NCBI GenBank assembly: GCA_003586115.2
Contig: QVOM02000034.1
Coordinates: forward strand, 110,213,610 to 110,277,609
Source of the DNA: Salvator merianae
Lineage: Eukaryota; Chordata; Lepidosauria; Squamata; Teiidae
Length of the DNA stretch: 64,000 bases
Direction of reading: 5' to 3'
Positions within the stretch are counted from its first letter, which is position 1; every line of letters starts with the position of its first letter. The notes below the pieces were generated by a model. It was not told where the DNA came from and did no database searches. It saw only the letters and a program-made list of their open reading frames with translations. Positions 12,210-24,849 of this stretch are shown one piece after another. The position numbers were made by a program, and so were the translations under genes.

Positions 12210-14390
12210 AAAACAATTACATTAACTCATTTTCACAAACTAGATACTGGTCAAAAACAATTTAATTTTAATTATTTGTACTCATTCTAATCAATTTGCA
12301 ACAGTATTTTTAATTATTTTTTGATGCTTTTGACACAAATAAATAATGAGCTTATAAATTCATCCTTTTATTATCACGTAATCAAGTATTTTACAACTCA
12401 ATGCCCTTTATTTTATGAATTGAAAGCATTTGCATAGTTATTTCTCCATCCCGCTCCACCCAATATATGGAAGGAGGATTTTTTGAGATTTTCAAGAGAC
12501 TGTGATGCAATGTGGAGCTGGAAACATAGTACGTCATGCTGATATATATATTTTTTTCACCATTCTGAACTCTTGTTGGCAGGGTCAGTAATCTGCGAAA
12601 AGCTCAGACTTCCTTTCTGACTCAAAATAGCGTCATTGGCTACGAAGAAGGAGTAAATGGCCTTGGGAGACTATCAGATCTTCTCTAAATAATTGCAGGA
12701 TAATTATTATGAAGAAATACAAAACAGGATATGTTGAAATGCATAACCTCCATTCTGTAGTTGGACCACATGCAGTTCATGGCTGCTAGCATTTTGTGAT
12801 TATCTGGGAGGGAAGTAAATATTTGACATGCTCCAAGTACATGGAAAGTGGCACTTTCCATTTAAATGTCTGGGTTATCATGATTGTTTCAAAAAGTGCC
12901 ATATTTCTAGAGCTCTTATATCTTCTCAGATGAAGAATATATAAAGGCTGTACTTCTGAAGTGACACCAACTCAAATGCACCCTTCTCATGAGTAGACTT
13001 TCATTCAGTGGATTAGGCCACAAGAAAAAGTGGTTCATTAGATTTTCTCTAATTTTCTATCATACAAACTCTCCAGTGCACTCATTACGATCCTGAGAAT
13101 ATTACTGGTGGCTACAGGCAGGAGTGCCTCCCTTGCTGGGAACTTCAAAAAAAGCCTGTGAACCGGTGGAGACTGGGAGAGAGGCTTGAGATTCACCTTC
13201 AGATTTTGGTTCTCATTCTGACTAAAGTAGGAAACAATATTATTCTTTATCATTTTTAGTATTCCTGAGTCTACTTTCCACATGGAGATCAATTGGAAGC
13301 ATTTGATGTTGTCCAGCTGCCTCTTCTTGTATAAGCCTTTGAACCATACTGGCACATGTGCCCTAAGCAGAGCACCCCATGCCATATTATCCATTGCACA
13401 TGCCACCCTCTTTCTGCTTTAGGGTCTTGTTCCCTTTCTCTGCCCCCCCACCAGACCTGTTTATTTGGGTTTGAAAATGATTAGCAGCCTGTCTGCAAAG
13501 TATGCCCTTAGAAAGAAGTGCTTAGCTAATCCATGCTGTAAATGTGCCCTCAGAGCTCTCAATCCCACTCTTTTGGCATGGCACTTTTTTGGATCCCCTG
13601 GGATCCCCTGGGACGGGCACAATGTAAGCAACTGCATGTGGCAGAAATGCCCTCTGGTCATCCTAGTGCAACTCCCTTGCCCATTTGTAGATCATAGCCT
13701 GAGATGTACATCATCATTTCTGTATTATACAGTGACTGGAAAAGAGCACGCTAGGTTCCTCCTTCCATTGTATTACTTTGTGCAGGATTATCACTCCTAT
13801 TGATGTGAAATACGATCAAGCTAAACTGCATATTTAAAAAAGCAAGCCCAGATTGGCAGTCTAGACTGTATTTAGAAGAGCAACCCATGATTTAAATTCA
13901 ATTCTGGTGGAAGTGAAAATGCTAATAGAAACAGGAGTGACCTGTTTCTCCTAGCATTTGATATCACAACCAGTAGTATGATATCACGACAAATAATTTT
14001 AAAAAATGGCATAACTATATACTCTCTCACACACAAAACAGTTAGGACATCGTTATTAAATACAGAAGCTCCAAAATGTATTTTTAAAATATCAAACTGT
14101 ATTTACCTACAACAAACCAAGGGAGTCTCGGCCTCACTAGACACACATTAGTAGAATTCATGCTCACCATGAGCTGGAGCCTGTCATTTGTGATCCTCCA
14201 GATGTCATTGGGCTATGACTCCTATCATCCTGGATCACCAGCCACACTGAGTGAGGCTAACAGGATCTGCTGCCCAGCAATATCTGGAGAGTCACAGCAT
14301 CCAGAGGGATGGCACAGCCATTTTAACTCAACACTCTTGAGAGTAGGTAGGTGGACATGAACAAGAGCTTCTGTAGAGAGGAACAAGCAA
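12210..14390. other. Intergenic, nothing recognised
   Basis: AT-rich sequence. Frames at 13038-13406 and 13465-13803 show no recognisable protein pattern. Confidence 0.4.
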
Positions 14391-14394
14391 ACAA

Positions 14395-14645
14395 CAAATT
14401 CATGGAGGGCAGGTGTATCAATGGCAACTCGAATGGATGCTTGAGTACTGCCTCCAGGTTGGAGAGACAGGCAGGATGCCTCTGAAGACCATTTGCAGGG
14501 AGTTGAGATCAAGTGAAAGTTTTGCCTTTGTCTTCTGCTTGAGAATGACCAAAAGCAATTGGTGGGATACTGTGTCAGACAGGATGCTGGACTAGATTTG
14601 CCATGGCCCGATCCAGTAGGGCTCCTCTTATGTTCTTATGTAATG
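14395..14645 (-). mobile_element. CR1-like LINE 3' fragment (longest copy)
   Basis: The minus strand runs from ATAAGAGGAGCCCTACTGG through GGCAGTACTCAAGCATCC to CCCTCCATGAATTTG. It extends further into the repeat than the other copies. Confidence 0.7.
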
Positions 14646-14939
14646 GAGCCACTCTGCCAGCAAACAGCCTGTCATATGCATTGGATCTGTGCCCAGTTTA
14701 CTAGCAAGACAACTATGTTTCCACTTCCTAGCTTCCTTTCCCCCAAGTGAACCATCATGTACCTCCACTTACCTAAGTGTACAGATGAATTAAAATGACT
14801 GTACTTTGCCAGCCTCGTGACAGGTACCCCATAACAATTCCAGTGATACCTGTAAATTCATGACAGTTTATTATATGAATGCTCATGTGGGCATTCAGCT
14901 TTGGTAGTGACATGGGATTGCTCTTGATCCCAATTCAAG

Positions 14940-15345
14940 GTATTAACAATAACTTATAAGGTCCTAAATGGCTTGGGCCACAAATGTCAAAGGGAATGCC
15001 TCATCCCATATAGACCTCCCTGAACCCTAAGATCTGCCAGAGAGACCCTCTTGGCTGTGCCATTTCCTCCAACAGTTAAGGGGCTGGAGACATGCGCCAG
15101 GGCCTTCTTGGTAATAGCCCCTGGCTATGGAATAATCTCCCCTCTCAGGTGTGTCAGGCATCTCTTTAAATGTATTTAGATGACAGGCGAAGACACAACT
15201 CTTTATCTTGGCCTTTGGCTGACGGAACAGCATCCCCTCCCTACACAAGTACTGTTAGTTTTAGATAATCTATTTTATCCTTATTGTGATTTTATCGTGA
15301 CCTTTGGAAACAAGGCAGGATAGAAATAAAAGTAAATAAATAAAT
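14940..15345 (+). mobile_element. L2-type LINE 3' end
   Basis: The plus strand preserves the frame remnants of YKVLNGLGHKCQ and the RDPLGCAISS region, followed by the tail GGCAGGATAGAAATAAAAG. Frameshifts have destroyed the coding frame. Confidence 0.65.
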
Positions 15346-15455
15346 CAGTGTTAATGAAAAGTAATACCTCAAGCACCTGTTAAAATAATCATTTACAATT
15401 GAGCTCTGACAGAAGCATAAACTGCCCTTTCATGAGGAATGATTCCAAAAACAAA

Positions 15456-15624
15456 GGCCCTTTCTGTACTGGGTCTTATTCTAGATTATATCCTGAAATA
15501 GGGGCCTACCTTCCACATGATAATGCAGACTACAGCAGGCCCAGCCAAGGACTTGTCATAGTCTGAACCGGCAGGTCCCTACTCCAGGATATAATCTGGA
15601 ATAAGACCCAGTGCAGAAAGGGCC
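15456..15624. mobile_element. Fold-back MITE (GGCCCTTTCTG family), TSD AAA
   Basis: The whole 169 bp is one long inverted repeat: GGCCCTTTCTGTACTGGGTC at the left pairs with the right end GACCCAGTGCAGAAAGGGCC. AAA flanks both ends. Inner landmarks include TATATCCTG and CAGGATATA. Confidence 0.8.
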
Positions 15625-15629
15625 AAATA

Positions 15630-17127
15630 CATTTCTATACACTTGGTGCATAGAACAGATTACTGGAAACTGCAGAACTATTCAACCTCCAGTTTTACCA
15701 AGTATTTGCAGTAGGGCAGTCTGCAAGCAATTTTTGAAAAATGAAGATTTTGGGAAATGCTACATCAGTTTATTAACAGCAACATGGTTTGGAAACTATT
15801 GCAGGATTTGTTGTTGTAGTGTAAGTAAGTGGCAGACAGTGAAGTGTCAATAACAATGGGTAATATGGAAGTGGATCTAATCATAATGTCTGATGTAGGT
15901 GTAAAGATGACTACATGAATAGCCTTATGTTAAATGGCTTAATGTACTGTACGCCCAGACAAGCTGGGGATCAGCGTTACTGGATGAGGCATTTTAAATC
16001 TCCTACTTAAAATCTTTTGAAGTTGAAGATTTCCGTTTCTATAAATTGTTGGAGAACACATACTGCAGAAATAGGTCAGTTGCCCTTCAGGGCAATTTGC
16101 CTACCATTTTTTATTTTATTCTTGAGGAAAGCTTTGACAATTATCTTAGTTTCCTCAGAAGAGCAGTTTGAATGCTGCTATTGTAAACCGGCACTGGTTT
16201 GTTTTGCTCTGGGAAGGATGCAATTTAATCATTTATCAACAACAAATTTGGGTTGGGCTCTTGCTGAGATGTGACTTCAGTGATAATTGAAATGTTAGCT
16301 TCCTTTGTTTATAATTAACTTGTGTCCTAAACCACAACACTTAATGTTTATGTAGCCAGTGACAAGGTCACAAGTTGTTCTAATTTGTCAGCAAAATTTA
16401 AATGCCATGCAATATCCGAAAACAGTGAATTATAGTAATGAACCTTGGGAGTAGAATCAACAATGCAAAAATCATGTAGTATGGCAGACATGTAGAAGAA
16501 TGCAGTCAACTCGATGAATTAGGAAGGAGGCGGAAGCACCTCCTTCACCCTGTTGATGGTACTTCCACATCTCATTTTTGCCATTCACAATTGCCTGTCA
16601 ATGTGACAAACATGGTGCTTCTCTTAAGAGGCACCCCTTGTGAATGTTGAGCTCCTGAGGAGGACAGTGCATCTTTTGGTGGCCACCTTGTGCCACTGAA
16701 AGCTGAATTGTAACATCTTAGCTCCTTAGATGGTTAAGCGGAGATCCAACCAAAGGCTGCAATATGCAGACATAACGGGTGCTATATCTGAGATGGAACC
16801 TCATGTTCTGAGTGAAGAATGCAGAAGAAATGTTGTGCAGAGGACGACAAAAATTGTTCTTTAATTCACCTGAGCAGAAGACTATACTAAACCAAAGAGA
16901 TTTTATGGTTGCTTTCATTTGAATATTAGAAGATACTTCTAAATAAGAACAGTTTGACAATTCTATCCAGATCCTCTACCATACTAGAGGTCTACAGTCA
17001 CAGATTAGGTAGCTGTATTTTGAAACCCATAGTCTGGAAAAATATCTTTTTCAAATTCTGCCTTGAGCATTGCATTGGAGCTGAAGACAATTCAGCTATT
17101 CCAAGAGTTAGACCACATCTTCACTTA
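15630..17127. other. Intergenic, nothing recognised
   Basis: A stretch at 16500-16690 has MITE-like composition but no ends that I can define. The rest is AT-rich and unassigned. Confidence 0.4.
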
Positions 17128-17845
17128 CCAAAATAGCATCCCCTCGTCATCCTGAAAAGATGCCTGCTGCCACCCTGTCTCCATTTTTGGTGGCAGAAGG
17201 CACCTTCGAAGTGATCACAAGGGTTGTTTCATGGTATGGTCATTTGCAGAGACACCTCCAAAGCAGGGCAGTTTCTTCCCATCCTGTTCAGAGGTACCAT
17301 GGAAAATGACACCTCCTCTCTTAGAAATGGAGACAAGGTGGGCACTGTGCATGGGATGGCCCTATCCACTCACAACAGAGCCGCCTCTTCTAGAAGTGGA
17401 GACATGGCCTTTACTTTTAGAGATGGTGGGGAGGGGAGGGGAAGTGAGGGCAATTCTGCACTGGCAGGTATACTGGACCACCAAGCATACTAGGAGCCTC
17501 CTGTCCGCATGCTGATGTAGTCTAGCATGCTCCATCCACACAAGACAGAACATAGACCAGACCTCGAGGTCCCAAATGGTGGTTTAGTCTACTCTACCAT
17601 GCTTAGGCACGGTGGGGATCTGAAAACATGCAAAGATGGCTGCGCGTGGCTAATGTGCTGACAAATCCTATGGGCTCTTGGAGCTTTCAGAGCCTCCCTG
17701 TGCTGGTTCCAAAGCTGGGAGCTGGAATAGAACAGGCTGTCCCAATACAGATGTCATTGTTCCAGAACAAAAACTCTACTTGGGTCCAGTCTACTTGGTT
17801 CAGTCTACTTGATCCAGTCTACTAAAAGTAATTGTGAAAAGGCCC
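17128..17845. mobile_element. Composite of MITE-type elements
   Basis: The stretch contains a copy of the TGGTATACTGG family (17456-17530) and ends in GTGAAAAGGCCC, a GGGCC-type terminus. Order and nesting are not resolved. Confidence 0.4.
17456..17530. mobile_element. TGGTATACTGG-family MITE, half copy
   Basis: CTGCACTGGCAGGTATACTG and ACTAGGAGCCTCCTGTCCGC match the left arm of 60628-60812. Confidence 0.65.
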
Positions 17846-18264
17846 TGAATCCTGAATTCTTGCATCAAAACAAGGACAAGGCATACTCAAAAGGCAAAAT
17901 AAGAGGCATAAGGACTGAGGTCTGGTAAGAACAGACTTTTAAAAATATAGGAGATGTTCTTGGCATATGGCCATTCACATGCACAGTAGTATAAAGATTC
18001 TGGACTGGTTTGGACACATATAACTAAAGTATGGTCTATTTGACCAGAAATGTTGTACGTTCTGCCTGCTCCCAGCAAATGCTTTCAAGGTCTTGAATTA
18101 AAGAACACATACCTTGGGGTTAAGATAGCAATGTCTTTTCCATGGCATTGGGTCAGTGCTACTTTTAACAACTCTTTCTCTGTCATGCTCTATTTTTCTA
18201 AGCTGTTGTTCCACTACTGTACTACACAAATCACCTTCCCCGTTATAGAGCAGGAAGGTCACTG

Positions 18265-18560
18265 ACGTCGTCTTTGGTGGTCCTGCTGTTGGTATGGCAA
18301 ATTACCACAGCAGGCCACAAGCCAGACCTTCTCTTTGGTGGCACCTACCCTATGGAGTTCCTAAGGCATGTAAAAACCTACCTTTTTCATCCACACATTC
18401 CTTCTGTGAATGGCTGCTTGTTTTTCTATCCCACCCAGTTTTACAATATTGTTTCTAATAATAATTTGCTATTTTAAAATTTGATTTGATCTGTTTTTAT
18501 GGTTTTTTTTTATTAAATGAGAAAACAGTATAGGAATGTTTTAAATAAATAAAAAATAGA
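18265..18560 (+). mobile_element. L2-type LINE 3' end
   Basis: GGTGGTCCTGCTGTTGGTAT, CTTCTCTTTGGTGGCACCTA and AAAACCTACCTTTTTCATCC correspond to the last coding part of L2. An AT-rich tail follows. Confidence 0.55.
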
Positions 18561-20629
18561 AGGAAGGGAGCTGATGTACCAGTATCATTACAAACATCCC
18601 AAACCTTCGTATATCATAGATCTCTTAAAATTCCCTACCATCATCTCTTTCTCCCAGACTTCTAGGCTTATTTCAAAGTGTTGGTTTTGACCTTCAAGCT
18701 AACATCCACATGGCCCAAGTGGACTGCACCAGATGCATTCTGGAATTATAAGGTTCATATGCCAGAATGTTCTCCAGGAACTACAGCCTCCAGGGCAATG
18801 TGGTGGCAGCATAGATCCTGAGTTTGATTTGTGCCTGGGGACAGAAACCACTTTCAGGAGCACTCTAATGGGTCCTGACTTATGGGTCTAGACCCTGCTG
18901 CCACCCATGCAGTCAGGTGGTGGAAGAAGCAACCCAGTCCCATTCCGAGGTTTTTTCCGGGACCGTGGGAAAATATCCCCAGCCAACAACTTTAGAGCTC
19001 TGAAGGTAAGAACATAAGAGGAGTCTTGCTGGATCAGGCCATGGCCCATCTAGTTCAGCATTCTGTTTCACACAGTGACCCACCAATCACTTCTGGGCAT
19101 TCTCAAGTAGGATAAAAGGCAAAACCTTCACCTGCTCTCGACTCCCTGCAGATGGCCTTTAGAGGCATCCTGCCTGTCTTTCCAACCTGGAGGCAGTACC
19201 TAAGCATCTATTCTAGTAGCCAAAGTAGGCAGAGATGGGGTAGCCAACAGCACACATTGCACCCTAATTTGTACCTGACCCAACTTGCTCATTTCAGGCC
19301 AGGATCATTCTCGTACAGCGCTGAAATTGCCTAACATCCTTCCCAGTTTGGTACCTAGGATGGCCACTTATGTTATCACACCCTGAAAGGAAATGTATCA
19401 TCCCCAAGATACACTGGCTGTTTGTATAAAATTTAAATAAATTGTGACGTTAAAGTGCAATTATAGAATTGATTATAGATTTTAAAGAGAGGTACAGTAC
19501 ATCTCATCACATCACAGTGATGAAGAACATGGCCATGTGAGCAGTGTGGCTGACTACAGCCCAGCAGCCTACTTTTGATTAGCCCCTATTGATGGACACA
19601 CTAAGATCACCATCATTATCAACTTCATCTCCATTTGTTCTCCTTTCATCACAGAGTCTGTTCCCTTAAATTGCAGCCTCCCGGACACCCTTATCTATTA
19701 TGCTCTCTTTCTGAGTCACTGAGAGAACTCTTCCACATGGAGTAGTCTATAAATAAGGTTAAATAAATAATTTACATGGGCATTCCTTCTTCCTCACTGA
19801 AGTACTCACAAAGGTAACTTCTTAGGAAATCCCATTTGTGCAGTGGCAGCCTGCAGCCTGCAAAACAAATGATGACAGAGCCAGAGTGAGGCCATGGTTG
19901 CAAGCCTCATTTTAATCTTCTAAACCGTGTTTCAGTCAGCAAAGGACCAAAACATGGGCCCTCTCCAGATATTGCTTACCTAATCTGCTATTTCTGGTAA
20001 TTCCAGAATAACACAATCCTGGGATTATTTCCATTTGCCCAGACGTAAGGTTAACATCACACATTTTCTCATGCCACACAGCAAGGCAGTTATGCTATTG
20101 CTTCAAGATTTCCTTGGCATATGACCCGCCCCATTCCGTCCACCTCTGTGATCCCTTATTCATGATTGGTCAGGCAGTATTCACTCCCTGCGCTGGTGAC
20201 TGGCTCTGCCTGGAATCCTCACTACACCCATTTCCCTCCTCTTACTTCTTCCTTGTCAGGCACGCACAATCAAACTGCGGAAGTAGAGCATTTTGGGTAG
20301 CAGCTGCTCATCCCTCTGTTCTCATCTGTGTTCTTGCTGTAGTTCTCGCAGTGGCAACCCAGACGGTGATGCAATTTTGTATTAAAGGAATATTCCACCG
20401 TGATACTTTTTTGTTCCACAATACTTCAAACCTGGGATATCAGGTCTATATTCTGGGACTGTATTGTGATCACATTTGACAAATCAAATACTATTCTGAA
20501 ATAATTCCAGGTTTTTGACCATGTATGGATGCACCCCATGGTTTGACAAAATGAGAGCAGGGGGCAATAGAGGAATACAATGAAAAAAGAGTTTAGAGGT
20601 TTTATGTGGCTTTATCCACATTAGTGTGT
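18561..20629. other. Intergenic, unassigned outside the CR1-like copy at 19010
   Basis: No exons or further repeat families were recognised. Confidence 0.4.
19010..19215 (+). mobile_element. CR1-like LINE 3' fragment
   Basis: AGAACATAAGAGGAGTCTTG, GGCCCATCTAGTTCAGCATT and TCCAACCTGGAGGCAGTACC match the family. Confidence 0.7.
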
Positions 20630-21240
20630 GACGATGAGGTGCTGCCATGATGGGGGTAGGAGGGGGGATTCTTCACAATCACAGATCCAAAGTGGCCCTC
20701 CAGAGACACTGGAACCAACCTACAGCTGACATGCCTTCCAGAACTCTGGCTGTTGAGTAGGCATCAGGCTGACATAACATAATATGCTTCACTTCAATGT
20801 CGACCCCACCAAAAGACAACCACTTAACAGTCTGGGGCATTTCCATGGGTCCAAGAAAACACTTGCTGCCATCCTGTCTTAGTTTTCAGCAGCAGCAGCA
20901 GCAGGCATCTCACAGATACTGCATCAGTCCCTTTTCTGGTATGATCATCAATGGAGGTGCCTTTTTTGCAGGACACCTTCTCCTGCCCTTCACAGTGGAG
21001 CTGCCATTCCACAGTGTCTCCCCCCTGCCAGCTGCCTCCCCCTGGAAGTGGCAATGCAGCCTCTGAGTTGTTCATCTCATTCTCATGGGAAGCTCCTGCT
21101 TCCAGCATTTGGGAAGGAGATGGCCACTGCTGCAGTGGGGACATACGACCACCCCGTCCTCCAGCCAGCTACAGGTGGAGCCCTGTTCATTGATAGCTCA
21201 TATCTGAAAAGCAAGGCCAGTGTTGAGGTGCAAAGTGAGT
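20630..21240. mobile_element. Probable MITE-type composite
   Basis: CAAGAAAACACTTGCTGCCA, a short CAG run at 20890-20903 and CACAGTGGAGCTGCC recall the 17128-17845 composite (ATGCCTGCTGCCACCCTGTC). Ends are not resolved. Confidence 0.3.
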
Positions 21241-21676
21241 GGATATAAGACCATCTTTTGATGTTAATTGCAAGGACACCTTCTATGGGCTGAACATAGA
21301 AAAAACACACAAAACACTTGAAAACAATAAAAAATCTTATAATCACAGTATGGAAGAAGATTGCAGCATACTACCACCTCTTACAAAAATTGTTGGTTTT
21401 TAAAAAGGCTTTCCGGTGCCTATTTAACAGTGCTGTCATTCATTTTCTATGACAACCTTCACAATCAAAATAATAATCATACAGTAATAGTGCAGCATTG
21501 TCTTCAAGCCATTTCCAAATCATAATAAGGTGTCCTCAACACTGTTGTGACATATATAAATGCCTTTATGCCTCAGTTTGTGGGAGAGGAAGTTCCTGTA
21601 ACCTTGCATAATGTCTTGTATATTTCAATAAGTTCCAGTTTCTTAAGCATTATCTTGGATGCCAAGAAAAATTTAA

Positions 21677-22082
21677 GGGCCTTTTCTACTAACATTGCTG
21701 TGATCTGGATCACTGAGTCTCAACCAGTCCCTGCACTGGCCTCAAAGGTTCACATGAGCTTTCAGACTGGCCTATAAGGACTCCAATGGCTAGGAACAAA
21801 AGTTCCTAGCTTCAGAGTCCCCCAGCAAAAGCATTTCAGCAGTACACTTTGATGCACCACCAAAATGAATCCCCCCAGTAGTTCAGAAAATGGAGGTGTG
21901 CCTTCTGCAAACAATCTGAAGTAGCCTACACTGGTACACTATCAGTCTGGGATACTGGGGACTCCTGATCTGGATTACACTTTCTCCACTCAGGATGGAG
22001 AGTCCCAGTGATGGGTGGGGCCTCCCGTATTCCACACTAATGTGTGGGAAGGAAGCCGTCAGTGCAAAGTGCAGAAAGGCCC
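21677..22082. mobile_element. Harbinger-like MITE, TSD TAA
   Basis: The element runs from GGGCCTTTTCTACT to the complement of GGGCCTTTCTGCACTTT and is flanked by TAA on both sides (21674-21676 and 22083-22085). The 406-bp interior has no intact coding region. Confidence 0.65.
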
Positions 22083-22900
22083 TAAGGGAATTCCCAAAGT
22101 TTCGGAGCTTTGAATTTTCTATCTAGACCACTTCAGTGCCAGACAAGAGATGGCAGCTGGCAAATTTTTGTCCAGCACTAAATTGGGCCAGGCAGAAATT
22201 GCCACATTAAGTTGCCCTCCCGTGCCACCATCTGGGACGCACAAGGATGAAATCTATTCTCAAAGTCAGTCTCCAGGCTTTATAGGTTCATTACCTTGGA
22301 AGGAAGGCTGCAGGCTTGATGGGTACAGCGATGTGCTTCAGGTCAGGCCTCAGGGGTTCTTTCCTGGTATATTTTATTGTCATCTGGATGTATCCCTGGC
22401 ATTGTCAAATTATTTTGCTATCTGATGAGATACTTCCAGATCTTTGACAAGCAGCCTTGGTGCTATAAGGTAGAGTGGGGAAGATTAATTCTTTCTTTCC
22501 CTTTTCCAGTAGATACAAGTTTCAGCTTGAGTTTAGCCCAAATTTCACCGACTTCAGGTACATATTCTTTCGTGTAAAGCCTTAAAATCCTCTAAGTCCA
22601 CCTCAAAACTCTTGGAACTATGTGGGGTTTGGAGAGCTTTGTACCTACATCATGGTTTTACCCAGTTTCATCTCTCTGTATAGCACCCTTGGTTATTTTC
22701 TCGGCTGACAGGGTTGTCTGCCCACCCATTTCTTTTTTCATGTTTAGTATCTGAACATCCTCTCCAGGGAGCAAACTAATGGCATAAAAAGCAGCCAACC
22801 ATGTTCTACCACACCTTCCCACTGTCAGCTGCAATTACTGCCCACCATTTTGTGTAGTGCCCACCACAGCTTGCCATATTTCTCCTTTTCAGGCGCTACC

Positions 22901-23035
22901 ATGGCTGAAACTGCTGAAACAAGCCAGGGTGTGTGCTGGAAGACCAATGAGGTTCAGGATTTAATTGATATAAGGGGTAAACGAAGGGTCTGGGACCTAC
23001 TCAAGGAGAACCATAGGAATTCTGGATTATTTTAA
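22901..23035 (+). pseudogene. Myb/SANT-like DNA-binding fragment (Harbinger accessory-protein type), truncated
   Basis: A 44-residue frame starts at ACCATGG and reads MAETAETSQGVCWKTNEVQD, then an LIDI-containing helix and a second helix with DLLKENHRNSG, then stops. The W-K-x-x-E-V-x-x-L-I pattern is typical of the first helices of Myb/SANT-like domains found beside PIF/Harbinger transposases and in genes derived from them. Full domains are about 80-90 residues, so this is the first half only. An acceptor-like TCTCCTTTTCAG lies nine bases before the ATG. The domain call is from memory of the pattern. Confidence 0.5.
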
Positions 23036-24639
23036 GACAAATACAGTACATTGTGTTAAATCCTTTCTTGAAATCTAAAATAAAATAGCCACTGACTCCA
23101 TCTTCAGCTATGAAAAATATTTTTCCTGCCACCTCCCCAACCTTCTGCATCAAACTAGGAACACATCATGTTCTCTGCAACTATTTACACATTTTCTACA
23201 GTAATATCAAGAGCCTGAACCCCATAGTGTACCAGTGTCAACTCCACTTCCCCTTGACCAACTCCAGGTGGACCATCCTCTGCTTGAGATCTGCAGACAC
23301 ATGGTTAAGTCCTTAAGGAGCTTCTCCTGTGTGTCTAGCTTCCTTTCCACCAGATAAATCATTGCATTTCTATAGGCTATGCTCTGAAACTATATGAAAT
23401 TTTGTGGTGTGGGTGGATTGTGGCCATGCTGTCATCGGAAATATCTGAGTGCTGTCCCAACAAAAGGGCATCAGTATGTTCAATCACCATTAACTGTGGG
23501 ATTGAATAAATCACCACCTATGTTTCCAAAGTGAATGCAAGCACCCACAAACCTTTCAATATCTTTTTCCTTTTTTTTTTTTTTTTTAAGGCAGATGGGA
23601 AAGGTCTGGTCAGTCTGTGAATTCTATCACATTCACTGCATAAAAAAATAATAATCTGCAGTTCTTAACTCTGGTTCTCCTCTCATTCAGTTTTAGAAAC
23701 TATAGCCAATGACTCTTTCAGCTCTTACATGGTTCAAGCTTCTGAAAAATGCTTCAAACATAGCCTGTACCCACACCATAGATTTTCTGATGGTCCTAGC
23801 ACCCTGGCACCCAGCTGGCATATGTTCTTGGCCCCATCAAGCCTACCAGTCACTCCAAGAGCACAAAATCTGGAGCCTCCTGCTGCTCAGATGGGCTTTT
23901 TAGTGGCCAATCAAAAGAAGCTACAAAGATAGGAAGAGAAAATAGGAAGTACAACTGAATATTGTTTACCCTTTCCTGTGCCTGTCCATTATATTCCAAA
24001 AGAGATTTTTGCCACGAGAATAGCGTTTGCATATCTTTGTAAGACGAAATGCAATAGCTTTTATCCAGCTGTAGAAGAAGGGTAGAGAGCAGAAAGTGCA
24101 TGTCCCATTTCCTTTCATGTCATCCCAGTTAGCTGCTCATCAGGGCCTAGAAAATGAATGCTCGCCATTTCTAAAGAAAAAGCATTCACTTCCATGTTTG
24201 TCTTCAACAACAGCTAGAGTGAGTTGAGCACATGGTAACATGGAACCTATAGTTAATATCTGGTTTCATTAAGCTGTTGAGAGAAATAGGGATTAAAACA
24301 CCCATTACTAGTTAGAAGACCGTAGATATTAGTAAGGCAACACCTGTTGTATTACAAGAGTATGGTGTTCAGAAAAAGAGTAACACCTCACCAGTCACGT
24401 CCTGGGATGTGCCTCATAGAATGGATATTACCTGGTAACAATACGATGCTTTTTAACATTGTAAATCCAGCATATCCTTTCTGGCTCAGTCATTACCTTT
24501 AGGGCTTCTGCTAAATGGAGCAATGATATGTGATATGTGAATCATAGGCACTTCTATGCCAATGAAGGAGACTTGTGTTTCCTATTATCCTACTTTTCTA
24601 CTTATAAGTTCCATGGCTCCAAAATTTCGACTCAGCATG
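23036..24639. other. Intergenic, nothing recognised
   Basis: Contains a poly-T run at about 23572-23588. No continuation of the Myb/SANT-like frame was found here. Confidence 0.4.
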
Positions 24640-24785
24640 ATTTAAGGGCCTTCTTGCACTGTGTCGTAGACTGGATCATGGTCTGGTTCTGAGTCTCTTT
24701 CATCTGCACCTTAGATACCCTGCCCCCTCCTAGTATGCTCCATCTATGCAGGACAGAGCATAGACCAGACGAGGATGCCCAAAAT
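24640..24785. mobile_element. MITE fragment joined to a microsatellite
   Basis: TAGTATGCTCCATCTATGCA and GGACAGAGCATAGACCAGAC recur at 17520-17560 and in related copies. The AAAG repeat begins right at its edge. Confidence 0.35.
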
Positions 24786-24786
24786 G

Positions 24787-24788
24787 GA

Positions 24789-24848
<60 letters not shown>

Positions 24849-24849
24849 G
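24787..24849. repeat. (AAAG)n microsatellite
   Basis: About 15 uninterrupted GAAA units. Confidence 0.98.

Noticed and set aside
20886..20905. CAG repeat as a coding polyglutamine tract
   Set aside because: Only five units, inside MITE-like sequence, with no supporting exon structure.
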